A stretch of 64,000 nt of DNA from Anisakis pegreffii (Eukaryota > Nematoda > Chromadorea > Rhabditida > Anisakidae): the NCBI GenBank assembly GCA_035041965.1, contig JAPYMA010000837.1, forward strand, positions 1 to 64,000, written 5' to 3'. The translations under genes and the position numbers were made by a program. Below are positions 11,678 to 26,400 of the stretch, piece by piece (positions within the stretch are counted from its first letter, which is position 1; every line of letters starts with the position of its first letter). Below the pieces are notes generated by a model. The model saw only the letters and a list, made by a program, of their open reading frames with translations, had not been told where the DNA came from and did not search any database.

Positions 11678-14600
11678 TTATGCTTTCTTGAGAATATTCT
11701 TCCGATTTTGAGTACCAATGTTGATCACTGCTTCTTTTATGCCATCAATCGCCATTCGAACTGATGGATAGAGATGCTCCAACTGACTGCTATCAAGCGT
11801 GCAGTGTGCACGAGAACGAAGTATTTTGTCATCCTTCTGAATACAACACAAATCAATTTCTTCTCTTCACAAATTCACAACTTTAATGAACTATTCAATC
11901 GATTATTCCCACTCAATTCAAAATCAACCCATAAAATTTCAATAATGAATGCACTCAAAACCTCAATAATGACACATAAAATGAACAATCATTCGAAACA
12001 TGCATAAATTCGTTTAAAGAATAAACTCAGCGATGATCATCCATTGTAACACAAAATTTAAAATGTTCACCTCAAGTTTAACCACTTCACATTTTAAGTT
12101 GGGATCCACAAGTTTCCTATAAAGGTCTATGATTTGTGGATAACGAACTGGACCTGGATTCACCAAGTTGATTGTACCACAATATCTATTGATGGCGAGA
12201 TCGAGAAGGATGGGAAGACAATCGGGAAGGAGTGTTACCGAATCAGGAATATCAAATACCTTATTGAAAGTGATCATCTGCAAAACAATGAGTAGAGTAA
12301 TCAAGCATTAAATTGATTAATCATTAAAGGCTGACAGCTGTCGCAACCAATAAAAATGTGCATACTTTCGCAATCAAATTTCTCTTATCGAGGTCATAAT
12401 TGATGGGCAACCGAATACGAGCGTTCAATGTGGTCGTATAGTATCGTATCAACCAATCAGTTCGACCCTTAACTGCAGAATAGCTTGTACCCGAATAATT
12501 ACCATAATCACCCTCCTGAAAAATCCCAAATAAATCAAAAATGATTGCTAATTCGTAAGCATTTAGTCAAAATAACAACCAACTAACCGTGTATCCTTTA
12601 CCATCGTACTGATGTGATTCATTATACTCAAAAATACACCCGGTTCCCAAATAAGTAAAATGTATTCGCAAACGATTGCAAATACTTGCCAACAGACATG
12701 GTGCATATAAATTATCACGCACATTTTCATTCAATTTATCTGGACCTCCTTCCAAATAATCAACATTATTACAACCTGAAATATCAAATATTCATTGAAA
12801 CTGCTCTTCAACATTAATCAGAACAACAAGATTTTTAACTGCTAGTTGCTATGTAAATAATAGCTGTATAAAAAATTATAAATAAGGAAAACTCAGAATT
12901 AAGGTCATAATAAAAATTATCGTTGGATTACAAGAGGGTAAAATATGGGCATAACCTACCATCGCCATGAGTGCGCCCAATCATGCTCACCACATGACTT
13001 GGTGCTGAATGGACGATTTCGTCGAGTATCAGTTCATCTTCATCCTTTCCAGGATATCTTTTCGCAATTATACAGTCAATCATCTAAACGAATCAGTGAT
13101 CGATGAAGCAAATAATTATCAAATAGCACTCTGCTATCAATCCATTCACAAAACAGTGAATCAACCACAAGCATATCGCAACAACGATTGAAAAATTCAG
13201 ATACTGAAAACAGTGAAGAACAAATCAGATGCGAGATAAATATAAAGATTATGATCAGCTTCAGTTTGAAGCACTCAATTAGAAGGTATAAGGAACGGAA
13301 CTGATCAGTTTTCCAAACGATGCCATTAATAGAAGATTACACTGAATTCAAAAAGAAGATCAATATTCTAAGGAATATACCTTGTCTTTAAGTATTCTAA
13401 CAAACTGCTCTCCGATCCATCCTCGAGCACCATAAACCAGAAATTTTAATGGAACATTCTGAACAGCTACTTTAGTGGTCAATCGATTGGTGTTGTGCTG
13501 ATCGTGAGAATTTTTGACGGCTGAAGTAATTGGACGAGTGCACTGATTTCGGAAAGAACGAGTGACATGTACACAGATAGTTATATTAATCGATTATGAA
13601 TGAATTTATTCAGCTGATTTCTTGCTCTTGATATTTATCATCATATTTCTATTGCCATTTTTATTTCTCATCATGACATTGTTCCGCTTCAAACGATTCC
13701 GCTTAAAACCACATTTTCCACTAGGTTTTAACAGAAATTTGCTTGATTTATAGTGTATGAATCGATGAGAAATATTAAAAAAACAACCTTCAAGAAGCGA
13801 TATTTGTGGACGCCAACCAAGTTGCTTGTATGTATCATGAACGCTCATTGAAGCTGTGGGTAGATCAGCATCAGTGATTTTTTCACCAGATCGAAACTTC
13901 AAAAAAGCGAAAAACTTAAACTTCAAGCAAATTTATATAGAAGCACTAGCTAAGAAAACAAAATAATTGACAAAATATGATAGAATAATCAAAACTGGTT
14001 GGTCACACACAGCTAATGATGATAAAGGTGGATATCACTGTGCAACAAGAACTCACTGAAAAAAGCTGCATAACGATGATAACGTAAATCTAATCAAAAT
14101 TTAACCTTCTCTAAAAGTTGCTTCAATTGTGTTAGTGTTACTTCTCTTTCACCTCCAATATGATATATCTCTCCAGGTTTACCTTTATTTGCACAAGCCA
14201 GCAGTCCATGAATTACATCACGTACATCAATAACATTTTCGGCACAATCACCTATGGAATCGGTTTTCTATCTCATATGTAAAACATACACTCATCGTAA
14301 CAATACCATTCAACACATTAGTAATCCAACGATAATTTTATCGTTGGATTGATCATGAGCCTCTAATGTTTGTTTTTTTCAGACTTGAAAATGATACTTT
14401 GAGTTGATGACTGTGTGATAGTATTCCAACTTATTGTTGCTCCGAAAATCTTTGAAGATGTACGAGCAATTATAATTGGTAGATTGTAACCGATAACGTA
14501 TGAGTTTATCATCGCTTCACAAGCGCCTAATGTAGCTGCATGAAATGTTATTGGCATTATCATTCCCGTTTCAGTTTTTTGTGAGAGCTTTCCAAACACC

Positions 14601-15682
14601 TGAAGACACCAACACTTTACAGTAAACAAGTGAATATCTCATGTATATAAGAAAGCTTTTTTGATGCATTCTTTGTAAGAAACTAATAAGATTCATCACC
14701 AACGCACTTTTGCATCATTGTCAATCATTCTTTTTGCACAGGATCTTCAATTACTGCATTTTGATTTCTTGGCGAAATTTTACAATTTCATGAGGAACAA
14801 GTTGTACTTCTATGCGTTGATCACAACATTGTAGCAAACCAGTGATTAAGAATAATTTAAAGCTGAGGAAATTTGCTAGCAGAAAATTTGGTTCTGGTGT
14901 ACAATTGAATGCTTTGTTTCGAACTTTGACGTCATCGAAAATACTGATCAATAAAATATTCATTGAAAATTCGTCGAATTTGAGTGGGCTAGGAAGGAAA
15001 CGGTTAAAACGAATGCGCTTTTCGCCGTTAAAGAGAGAAATTTTTAGGTATTCAATTGATTAAGAAAACCTGTTCCGAGCTCATGAAAACGACTGAATCC
15101 AATTTTGGGGCGGTGCGTATTGCCTCCAGAAAATGAGTTATACCGCACAAAAGTGTCCGAATATTCTCCAGTTTCCCAGTGTTTTCACTTTGAGCATTCC
15201 AAAGCGGTAATATAAACACATCCGTGATCTTTAGAAAACAAACGAATTGAAAAAAAAGAGGGAATGGAATGAATGAATAAATGTGCGAAACTAACGAAAG
15301 TTAAGGTTTATCAGTCATATTTGATGAAGAATTTACGAATACGAAATAGCAAACGTAAAATTAAGATGAATGCTGATTAAAATACGATGAGGAACTGCTC
15401 ATGCAATTTGTGAATGAATGAATAACAACTCACATTGTGATCACGAATGATATCCATAATTAAATTTTCATTTGAATATTCACCAACAAGAAAATGCAAA
15501 CGTTCGGAGGATTGCTGTTGAATATCACTGCATAATGGAAATGAATCATTTATTGCACTCTGTAGAATCGTTACAAAGCACTCTGGATTAGAATCCAACA
15601 AAACATTTGCTAAACGCTTTTCAAATGAGCCATAGCCTCCGATTATCAAATAATTGCTCTTTTTACGAATCAATAATCCCAT
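11678..15682 (-). CDS. Rhamnose-synthase-like NDP-sugar dehydratase/reductase
   Basis: This NAD(P)-binding enzyme of nucleotide-sugar metabolism resembles plant RHM: an N-terminal NDP-glucose 4,6-dehydratase half, then an NDP-4-keto-6-deoxyhexose epimerase/reductase half. It probably supplies activated rhamnose, a pathway known in nematodes (the rml genes of C. elegans). Exons on the minus strand: 15434-15682, 15070-15228, 14398-14599, 14106-14251, 13788-13896, 13381-13542, 12960-13083, 12588-12775, 12366-12515, 12071-12277 and 11678-11836. The dehydratase half shows a nucleotide-binding start ([10 protein letters not shown]), SSEQVFG, a Pro-Ile-Ile-Ile-Ala-Arg segment and [11 protein letters not shown]. 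The reductase half opens with a second site, [13 protein letters not shown], and has TGCIFEY, the catalytic-type SYSAVK (Tyr-X3-Lys) and INLVNPGPV. The usual dehydratase Tyr-X3-Lys is not evident: that position reads [10 protein letters not shown], so its activity is doubtful. The join at 13787/13543 conflicts by one base (phase 1 to 0), so a small exon is missing or these are two adjacent genes. Confidence 0.8.
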
Positions 15683-18600
15683 ATTTCAGTTCGTGACCAA
15701 TCTGTTAATTAAGCATCACTCAAATCGTGCGTCAATAAACATTCTACCGATATTATTTGCGCAATAGCAATACTCATGTTTCATGGAGATTCACTGAAAA
15801 TCAAGCACACAAACTGTGAACGACAAAAATCTCTAGTAGGCTCTATAATGCTCTGTAATGGCTAATTTTCTATAAGCGGTGGACGATTCAGCTTAATTAG
15901 ATGCAGACCGATAGGAAGAAAGGATACTGAGTATACTAGAATAACTTTAAAAATGCGACTCAGTGCAATGAACAACCAATACAAATTACAGCCAATTTAA
16001 TATTCCTACCAAACTTGACATATACAATTGACACGAACGGTTGGTTATCTCAAATGACAAATCACACGCACACAACTGTGAATGAGCATGAAACTATTTG
16101 CGCGACGGTTGATTATCAATGTGGGAAGGGAACAGGAACGTATACAAGAGCATGAGTTCAAGGTAATAATATCATTAGAGAGTCATTATTGAATAATCGA
16201 TCGAATACTGTAATATTTCTAACGCAATTACAGTAATGAGAAAAACAACTTGTCATCACATCGCAAAACGAAATTTCACATGAAATAATACAGTCACAAC
16301 AATGTCGGCTTGTTTTATTATGAACAATTATTGTTTTAAAAATCTATGATCAATCTGCGAATGATACAATTCATCACTTGTTAAATTACCAGTCGAATCG
16401 TACAGCATCAAACCTTCTTGCTAACAACAAGCACCATATAATCACTGCACAACTAAAGTATCTTCAATGAAGCATTAATGACATGACGTCAAATACTGAA
16501 AACCTGATCAGTCTAACGCCGGATCGTGCTCCTTCCATTTTCACGGATGCATCCATCCATTGATAATACCTCTCCGTATCATCTTTAATAGTTTCTTAAT
16601 TCTGAATCAACTGTAAGTGAACACTAACACTTTTCGCTTCAAATATGTGAATGAAATCAGAGATTGAAAATGACCATAAATAGACTGTAAGCGAGTGAAA
16701 CTCATCAAAACCCTCACAGATTCGCTTTCACAGTGATTTGTGAATGAACCTGCGCTCACATTCAGAGATATTTTTTGAGGATTTACAAAGGATGAAAGTC
16801 AGCAAACTAGTGCATTTTATCAAGACATCTGTCCTATGTTCTTCACTCGGAAACACTCAGTATTTAAAAAAAAAAACTTTCTTAAACAATTAGCTATTGC
16901 AATGAAGCAGTTAATAAAATAATTTTAATGATTCCAAAACTGTTCGCATGTTTCACAGTATTCAATGTATTACAGTCAGGATCACAAGAGTCAATCAGAT
17001 AAATTTTACGTATTGAACGCACCGAATCTTGCAACTTAATAGGTTAACTGCTAAGAAAACAAACACATTTAATGCATAGTTGAGTTTATTGGATTATTTT
17101 TTATAACTCTAATGAAATTGAATTCAAAAATTCTAAACGAATCAATTAAAAATACATCAAAATGTAACAGCACACTAAAATCGACAAAAATCATTTCATA
17201 TTTGAACAAAAAAATACACTGTACAATAACATAAGAATTAAACAGCAAATCATTTACACACGCAAAAATAATTAGTACAGCAACGGAATTAATTCACTTC
17301 GAAATAAAATGAGATTTAAATTCAATAAACTGGACAACAAAATTCAATCATGTTGTTCTTTCAATTCAATTTCATTAGAATGCAAATATAACTGAAAATT
17401 GATGAGATGAAAGTGACGAGAAGACAATTCAAAGTAAGATTTACGTATCATTTTTTCCTCTGACGTAGTGCGCATAAAATGAGGTAAATTACTTATTTAA
17501 ACTGTCGCATATAAAATGAGCGATCCTTTGCTGAAATTCACTTATAGCCGAACGGGATGAATCAAAGAACCGACGAAATTTAAAGACTGACTGGCTTTTT
17601 CCCATCAAAATTTCACAAACAAATCAAGTTTTCGCGGATGAATTTCCGCTGCTCGTGCGATTATCCTACAATACCATCTTTCATGATTGTGACAATGCCA
17701 CGCTTGTGATACCATTCCATCCAATGCAGATGAACAATGCAACTTGCATTTGGAAAGCAGTTAGAATCAAAATATAACAGAATTAGTTCTCTCGAAGGAT
17801 GACTAAGCGGATGTGATAATGAAATGAGGAAGATTCCAGTAATGAAGCAATAAGAAACCTTCAGTGAAAGAAACGGGCAGAACTGAGCTCAGTGCGAAAT
17901 GATGCAAATGAAACAGAAATGGAATAAAATGACGCAAGTCGTCAAGTTTAGTGTTTCGTATTCTAATAACAGAATTAGGACAATTGAATCGGTGATGCTT
18001 ACGCGAATAAATGAACATTGCGTGAGGTGAACAGTTCAATGTTCAAAACTGTCACTGGAATACTTGCAGATTCAACTGACAACTGAATTGCAACTAAATG
18101 AATATGAGTGGAATTCCGTCGAAGGTGATATTTTCTTCTTTACTTCACGAGTTACTTCATTTTGAAATTCAATCCAGAAATTCATGAATTAGTTTATTTT
18201 CAAATTTATTTCAGAAATTAATACATAGTCGAGTTAGTGGGAGAATTTGCCTTTTGGCGTTAATATTGCGTGAATTCACATCACTGGACGAACGTTTATA
18301 CTGCTTTAAACCATCCAAAAATTAGAATAACAACGGAAAAAATATAACTAGACACGTATCACACCATCGAGTAAATGGTGGGGCAGAAGTTTGGCCGCAG
18401 TCATTGATTTATAATTCGACTGGATCTAGAGCATAAACAAGAGGAATTTAGGTATGAAATAATCGCTGAAAGTATAAAATACGGTGGTCTGAATGCGTTT
18501 CGGTTGTTTACAACTTATGTAGTGCACAATAATATTTTAGACCAGTGCTTTTCACAAGGAGGTAAATAACCCTCTGGAGTCTAATTTTGGGGTATCAGGA

Positions 18601-20484
18601 GCATAATGAAGGGCATAAATGAAGTCTCAAATTTTTCATCGCTGACGAATGCTTTCTGTCATTACTTTTCGTTCTTAGCTGCAGAAGCTGATACTTCGTC
18701 GGCAACTGATAAATAAGGCTCCAAAAATATTTGTTTCATTGCAGAGAATTAATTTCTTTCAAACCACCAAGAATTTCTGGACCGGTTCTCGATTTACTCC
18801 AGACGTTAAGCGTGGAAGTAGTAAATTCTTGCAATGAGAGGAAGAAGGGGAGGGGGGGGGAGTAATGACAGCCTGTCAGACCGTCGAAATAAATAATAGA
18901 GCTTCCAATCGTGAGAAACACCGCTTTAGACGGATAACTGTGTTGGTCACCTCTTCAGCAGTCAACGCTTTTCGGTTACATAGAAAGAATTTCTTATTTT
19001 TTAAGGGATGAGACAATTTTCTTGAGAGAAATTTTTTAGCTCACGATTCTGTGACCATTACCTGTAATGGATGAACAGACTTCAATTCAATTTTTCGACT
19101 TGTGAACGTCGAATGGGTATTCAACAGAAGGGATGGATGAATACTGATTTCAAAAATAATTCAGTGTTCCACCAACCTTTCGTGAGTTTCTATGAATTTC
19201 AATGAATGAAATTGCTGAGTGAATAAATAGTGTAGATAAGTAAAAGAAAAAAGCTAAAAATAAATTGTTCTATCAAAATCTGCAAAATGCTTTTGGAAAT
19301 TGAGTGAGCATTTTTATTGTTTGCTCGACTCAGTCCTAAATGCTTCTAAGATATGTGCTAATTGGATTCAGTAGCATGTGACAAATAAATTGAACCGGCA
19401 AATCTTGTAGGAAAATAAATGAACTGAGTAAACTTAATTGAATTTTATCAAATTAAGAATGAAAAGTAGTGTGTTCCCAAGTAATGATTGAAATTTTTTC
19501 GACTGATGAATATTTTGAAGTAGTGAAAAGAGGAATGAAAAGCGTAGATGTGAACAGTTAAAGTTTATTTGGACAAATGAAAGAATGTTGCACTGATTGC
19601 TTTAAACAGTCAACGCAACCGTCAACAACTGAAGCGATTCAAAGATGATCGAGCAGCGTGAATATCGAAATTTAAAAAAGCTGCACATTCGCTGAAACAA
19701 GAAATATAAAACACGAACTAACTGAGGTCCGATTGAAGTGCACAAACGAAAATTCAACAGATTGACAGAAAATACGCTAAAGAAGAGCAAAATGATAACA
19801 ATTATATTCATATGAACAATACTAACTATAAAACGAGCTGAGAATCAATTTAGGGTGATCAGAACGATAGAAACATTTATTAGAGGGGAAGAAAAGCAAG
19901 CTGAAGAATGAGGGTGGCGATGTTACTGAGAATGTTGACACCTATTCAACATTATTGGTTATAAGTATCACATGTTCGATCATTGCTATGTATTCGATTT
20001 CAGTAAACTTGTGAAATGAAGGATTTAATCAAAATGAAATCAACTCAAATTATTAAACAGAAGAAAACTCACTATCAGTGCATTCGGCAGAAAAACAAAG
20101 GAACAAATTTATCATAGGGCAAGATATTGCTCATTCAATTAATTTATTTCCTCGAAAAATTAATTCGAAGGTTGTTTCAACTGATATAATATTAGTGAAT
20201 GTAAGACGAACTGATAAGAGGGAACGGGGACTAATGATAATACAGAACGATAGTCGGTAAACACCTTCAGTTGCGGGCCAAACGAGAAGCTGTTACGTGA
20301 ACTGGATGAGTAATTGAGTGTACAATTCTCATATTTTCGAGTAACATTTTACAACTTTTCTAACATACCTTAACAAGCTTCATATGGCCCTCAGATCGCA
20401 GATTGCAGACCGGTGCTTCACGTACAAATTGGTATTCCAATAATAATAACATAAGTGTAACACGACTGTTGAGGAGATTTTGAA
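15683..20484. other. Intergenic, 4.8 kb; no gene recognised
   Basis: AT-rich sequence between two minus-strand genes. Short open frames at 17803-18039 and 19602-19811 show no family resemblance or convincing splice context. A G-run near 18849-18861 is the only compositional oddity. The 5' regulatory region of the dehydratase/reductase gene should lie next to 15683. Confidence 0.6.
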
Positions 20485-23400
20485 TCAACGATGAATTAAC
20501 TTATCTGAGAGTACCATCTTGTCCACATCAGCAAATACGGCTGCACCAACTTGCACTAGAGCTAGCTCATGACGCATCTCACGAGCCGTATGAAAATGTT
20601 TATCCAGTAATGATTGTGCCGAGAAGCCCAGAAATTCTTCAAACAAATATGACAGTTATCAACAATTCTTTCCCATCCTTATCCATTTATTATTCTTTAT
20701 CAGTTACATTCATCAAGTTTTTATGAAAGTCGGTTTGTCTCCGAACAGCTTTCACAAAATAACACTTTTGAGAAATCAACAGGCCATAAGTAATTTGTCA
20801 TAACAAATCAAAGTTCGTAAGTAATTTCCGTTCGCTTTCACAACACTTCAATAATTTGAATATTTCTATATAGATTTTTGCAATTAGCTATATCACACAT
20901 TCCCTCGATTTTTCTTCAATCATTTTCACTCGTAATCTCACCTGCTGATAATTAGTTCAGCAAATATTGATTAAACTGACGGCTTAGGTATCAAAATGGA
21001 TGAATTAGTAACGAAAAAAAGATGAATCAACAAACCTAGAATGGCACTGTTCATTGCGTTTGCAGCTTTTTCCCGCATACTAGCATCCATTAAATAAGCC
21101 ATTGAAGACTGCCTTGGAGAATCTTGGCAGATCAACGCGAAAGCGTCCTGTAAAACTAACTATACAATTACATTTCTATAATCTTTCATTCAGGATGCAT
21201 TATAAAATAAGACATATTCACAGAGCCAAGACTTCTTGCACATAACTGATATCGCAAATAAATTCTTGGCTCGATAAACGTGCGCAACATGTCAAATGCA
21301 ATCAATGGGTGATGAATTAGTTATAAATAAACAGATAACTTACATGCATACGATCAATAAGAGCTTCAGGCGGATCTTCCAGCTCTAAACTCAAAGCATG
21401 CACTGTTTTACCAAAATCCAGTAGACGTTGCATACGCTCATAAGGAACCAATTCAGCTTTCGTATATCCAGCTGATCGACATTCCTCTTCAATATCTTCC
21501 TCATGAATACGTTCAGTAATTGAATCTTCTAAAAATTGAGACAAAGACAACATATTAAAATCATTAATCCTGTCGCTACGATGCTTCGAGGTAATGAACC
21601 GACCAAGTTCTTCAGCAACGATTGTTGTTGCCGAAACATATGCATGCGATGAGGTGCCATTCGCTTCAGCCACTGAACCGTTGCTTCTTCCAAGTGAAAG
21701 ACCATTTGATTCTAAAGTTGGCCATTGTGGACTATTTCTAATCAAATAGGTATGGAGTAATACTATTTTGAACCAATGAATGATTGCGGAAATCCATTCA
21801 GTAAACGAGTGGAGCTATTTCGGAAGGACTACAGAATCTGTTAGAAAAGAGGAAATTATATGAGTAGGCACTATAGTATTGATCAGTGCAATGAGAACTG
21901 AGAGCAACTGGTTCAGTTCGATGCATAATGCTACTGACATTAACTGAACGTGATGACAAATCTTATGAATCGGTTGAAATGTTGAACGAGAACAAGAAGG
22001 CATTGCAATCATACACACCGTGTGCAGTTGTTCCGTTTGATGAAACAGGCGTATGCAAAACAGTTTGAGGTAATGAATAATCTTGCTCCATTGGTTGCTC
22101 ATCATCGTTCGATAGAACCACATTCTGACTGAAACAAACAACGATTACTGTTACATTATTGATGGAACTAACTTTGTTCGAGTTTTGCTGAAACTGAAAA
22201 GGATTCGAAAAAAAAACTTATTGTGGATGCATAAAAATTATTCGAAGCACTTCTCTTTGCAGATTCATTCAATAAAAAATCAAAGACGTACAACGATTTT
22301 ATAGCACAATGGCATCCATAATTGTTCAGTTCGATAAACAAATGCATACTTCTACACTGTTTTCAATTGATATACAACAATTCAACAGCACTATACTTCT
22401 AAAACGATTGCTCAAAAAAAGTAGTAAAATTAGCGTTTGTATACAATGAAAAATACCAGTTAAATTACAATATATGAATAGGACACAAATGTTAAAATTC
22501 CTTGCGTAGAAACAAACGAATGTACATACCTATTACCATTGGAAGCAGCACCCTGATGTGTGCTGAAAGAGGATGGTACGGTGAAACGATTACCGTTATC
22601 TTGATGTGAGGCTACTGTTGGTTGGAATAAACGTGCTGAGCCGCGACGTGACTGTTGAATGGATGGCACTGAAGAATGTAATCTTGGGAAATGATTACAG
22701 CCAGTGGTATTATTAAATACCAATATCGCTAGCAACTAATACATTTGAAATAAGAAATGAAATGAGACATGACTTAAACTGTGACCCAATGCACATGCAA
22801 ACGAACAAAAGCCATTCAAAGACGTGTCAGCAAAAAACTAAGAAGGATGAATTCGACACCTTGACCACTTCTGCGTTTAAATGGATTTGGTGTCGCACCA
22901 ACTGCCTCTATCGTCTTCCCATTCGAGCCAATGGTGTAAGATCGTCCAGTTTGAGTGAAAACTTGAGCAAATGATTCAGCAGCACCTTACAGCAGTAATA
23001 ACAACGATAACTGAGCCAGTTTTACAAATGAATATTCAATGGCATTTAATCATAACCAGCAACGATATTAAATTATATAGAAATTATTCAGCAATACCGA
23101 TTGTTCAATAATCAATGCTTAACTTAAGCATATTAATGGTAGTATTGGAATCTAGTTCTAATTTTATGAAATTATTAATGCATTTCCAACAGAATTCGAC
23201 AGTTTCTTATTCAATGAATCAAATTGACGAAAAAGTTGTTACTTGAAGATGAATCAGGAACAGGTATATCTTTAAGTGATGATTGGTATTGCCTACTACT
23301 AGAACATGGAGTTGATGTCAACGGAGGAGATCTAATGTCGTTCGCTGAGGACGAAGAACAACATGACAGTACAGGATTGTCCTAAAAACAATCAACATTA

Positions 23401-26400
23401 TTATAAGCACCTTACTTATATAAAGCTCGGTTTCCAGAATACAGTAGATGCAAACTAACTGTGTGTGACTTGAGTGGATACAATATCAGTGAAACAGATC
23501 ATTTCACAAATAATGAAAATAACCACCTGAACGAGTTCAACAAATATTTCTACAAATTGTTGGCATTTGAGCATGAGAGCGAGTTCTTTGTTACGTGTGA
23601 GTAAATGCGGATATAATTTGTCTATACGACTGATTGCTTCACCAACTTTACCCTCGACGACCAATCTGCGTAACACTATAAAATAAACAATTAATTTATA
23701 GAGTTCAACGATGAATCAGTTCGAATATTTTTTGCATTCACAGATGAGACTAACAGAAGCAATGTGCAAATGAACGAGCCAGCTATGATGATAATCGTAC
23801 AGAACGAATTTTAGAAAAATGCGAAAGGATTTTAAAAGATAGCGAAATAATTTTTGGAAAAATAAACAACAACAAACTTGTTCGATTTTGCATTGACTCA
23901 GCAGATTCATTTGTTGCTGTGCAAAGTTCGGTGGCATGATGTGTCGTGTTATCATTCGGCTTGTGTTGTGTGGCCTTATGGAATGCAGCTAGGGCACGAC
24001 TATATCCTTCATGCGCTAACCACGCAGCTATTGCACTTAATTGAAACTTTAGTCAGCCACCAATTTGCAATTAGAAATGATGAGCGTTCCTTTATTTCGA
24101 TTCTTTACATTCATTCATTCATCCAAATAGTGCATGAAATATTCAGTTTGAAAGTGCAACGACATATACCCAAACATTACAGTTCGATTATCTTTTCACT
24201 TTCCAACTCACTGAATACTGCCAAATTTTTCTCTTCTTTCTTGTTCAAAACAAACACAATTTATAGGCATACGAATTCTTTCTTGATAAATCCAACTCAG
24301 TTATACACGACATATAATCAATGGAAGAAGCGTAGACAATGAATAATCATAATAAAATCTAACTGATCCATCCAGGAAGTCTTTGCTTGTGGTAATTCAA
24401 CACTATAAATGCAATCATACGTGTAAGCAATGGCCTCCTGGAAAAAATAATTTGAAATATTTGTTCAGAAATCTAAATGAAATTTATATTCAATCATTAT
24501 GGCGAATAATAGATTAACAAATACACGTTGAATACAAAACAAGGATCACAGATTAGATGATAACCAATGATAATTCTTGTTTTGTATTTAACGTTTATTT
24601 GTTAATTACGAGTGACAGCCACCAAATGAGTGAACCCCTACAGAATCGAAAAAATTAATGCCCATGAAGAAGGTCTGTTCTAAATAAACATTTGAACTTA
24701 ATTTCACTTACTTGTATGTCTTGTTCAATATTGTATTTGAAAGGCTTTTGACCAAAATTTGTCTCTAGAATCTCGCCATGCTTTTGAAGACCAATCATTG
24801 GGTAAAGATCGACCACATTTGATAAATTACTTATCGCCGTACCTCAAAACACACGATCTTGCAGCTATTTCTTCATAATTCACATCCAATCATTATGGAA
24901 TGTTGATTCATGGACATTCCAACAATCTTTTTCTTTGAAAATAACGCTTAATATTGCTCACGTATCGTCAGAATTTCAAAACACGAATTTTCCTGGCAAA
25001 TAACGGTGAAAGGAATCGAGAAAATTCAATTCGATTAGCGAGAATTAAATGATTTATGAATGTGATATGACATATCATTGAATATAAATGAATTCCAATG
25101 ATTATTTACCCAAGTTTGCACCATTTTTCGTGTAAAATATCGATTTTGACACCAAATTAATGCCACAACCGATGGTATCATTGGATGAGAATGTTGGACC
25201 ATATGCGATCCCACTACCGGATGAGCAAAAGAAATTACCGTCATCACCATGGTAACCGTACGAACATTTATCCCAGCCTATTTGTGAGATATATAAAATA
25301 ATTGCATCAAACAAACTGGCCGACGATCACAACGTAACTACTTGTTATCAGTCACAACCATAATGAAACTTATCGGACTGTCAATCACTGGCCGTCCAAT
25401 GTAATGATACTTGTGAAATGATCATATGAAGTTACTGCAGCAATAATAAATGAACATAAACGTAACAGATTTCATTAAATAAATGAACATACCATATCAA
25501 AACAAAACTGAATAATAAAATGAACCTGGTAATCGATTCAAATCGACATTCTTTTCACATAATCCAATCCCAATGCAACAATCGCTCTCGCTTGACACAA
25601 CTAACACCTCAAAATAGAACACACCACATGTTACTGGGATTGGATGATCGGCACGCACCGCACCTGCATCTTTCGGGTTCTTTCCTTGGCCTGTAAGTAC
25701 CAACGTCTAAATATCACCTCCGACAAACCTAACAAAAATATAACAAATGATTCTAAGGAATACGAACTTCATAAAATAGAATTTTATACAATAAAAAAGT
25801 TGTTTTCAATAACCTGTGTATGTGACACGTAGCGAATCATTTGATAAAACCAACCAATTACATTTATCCTGCGCACTCCAAATATGTGGTAACGGTGTTT
25901 TCTGCAATTAAAAAACAAACAAGTGAACCAAAAGTGCTGTTTGAATCAATTAGTTACATCTTAAATGGAACATTCTCAAGATTTCCATTAATCAAATTCA
26001 GTTCGTTGCAACAAACTGTTCACTCAACAAAGAAACTAATTCAACGGATCTCAATTCACCGAACAAATAGATGATATCTCCTAAATTATTTTGTTTCTTT
26101 TAGTCAGTTAACAAAAGCAAGTACCATACATGTCAAACTCAATTCCGTTAGAAAATCTCCTGCATTGAAAAGACGAGGACCTCCCACAAAGAAGTCATCA
26201 AAATGAAAGATACTCAAAATAGGATTAGTGGCTTCAAAATTTTCGCAATGGAATATGATCGCCGCTACCCTAGAAACAGTATCCACTATATTAGAACAAT
26301 TTTGAGAAAATGACCGTACCCGAAACGATAATGATAAACTACTAAATAATCAATGAATAACGAGTAAAACGGTAACACTCTAATGCAATACTGAATGAGC

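Noticed and set aside
17803..18039. Minus-strand 78-codon open frame in the 15.7-20.5 kb gap
   Set aside because: No motif, no splice partners, and similar length to chance frames elsewhere.
23878..24342. 154-codon plus-strand open frame, the longest in the window
   Set aside because: It lies antisense to the LisH/CTLH exons of the RanBP9/10 gene, whose minus-strand reading has clear family motifs; the peptide shows none.
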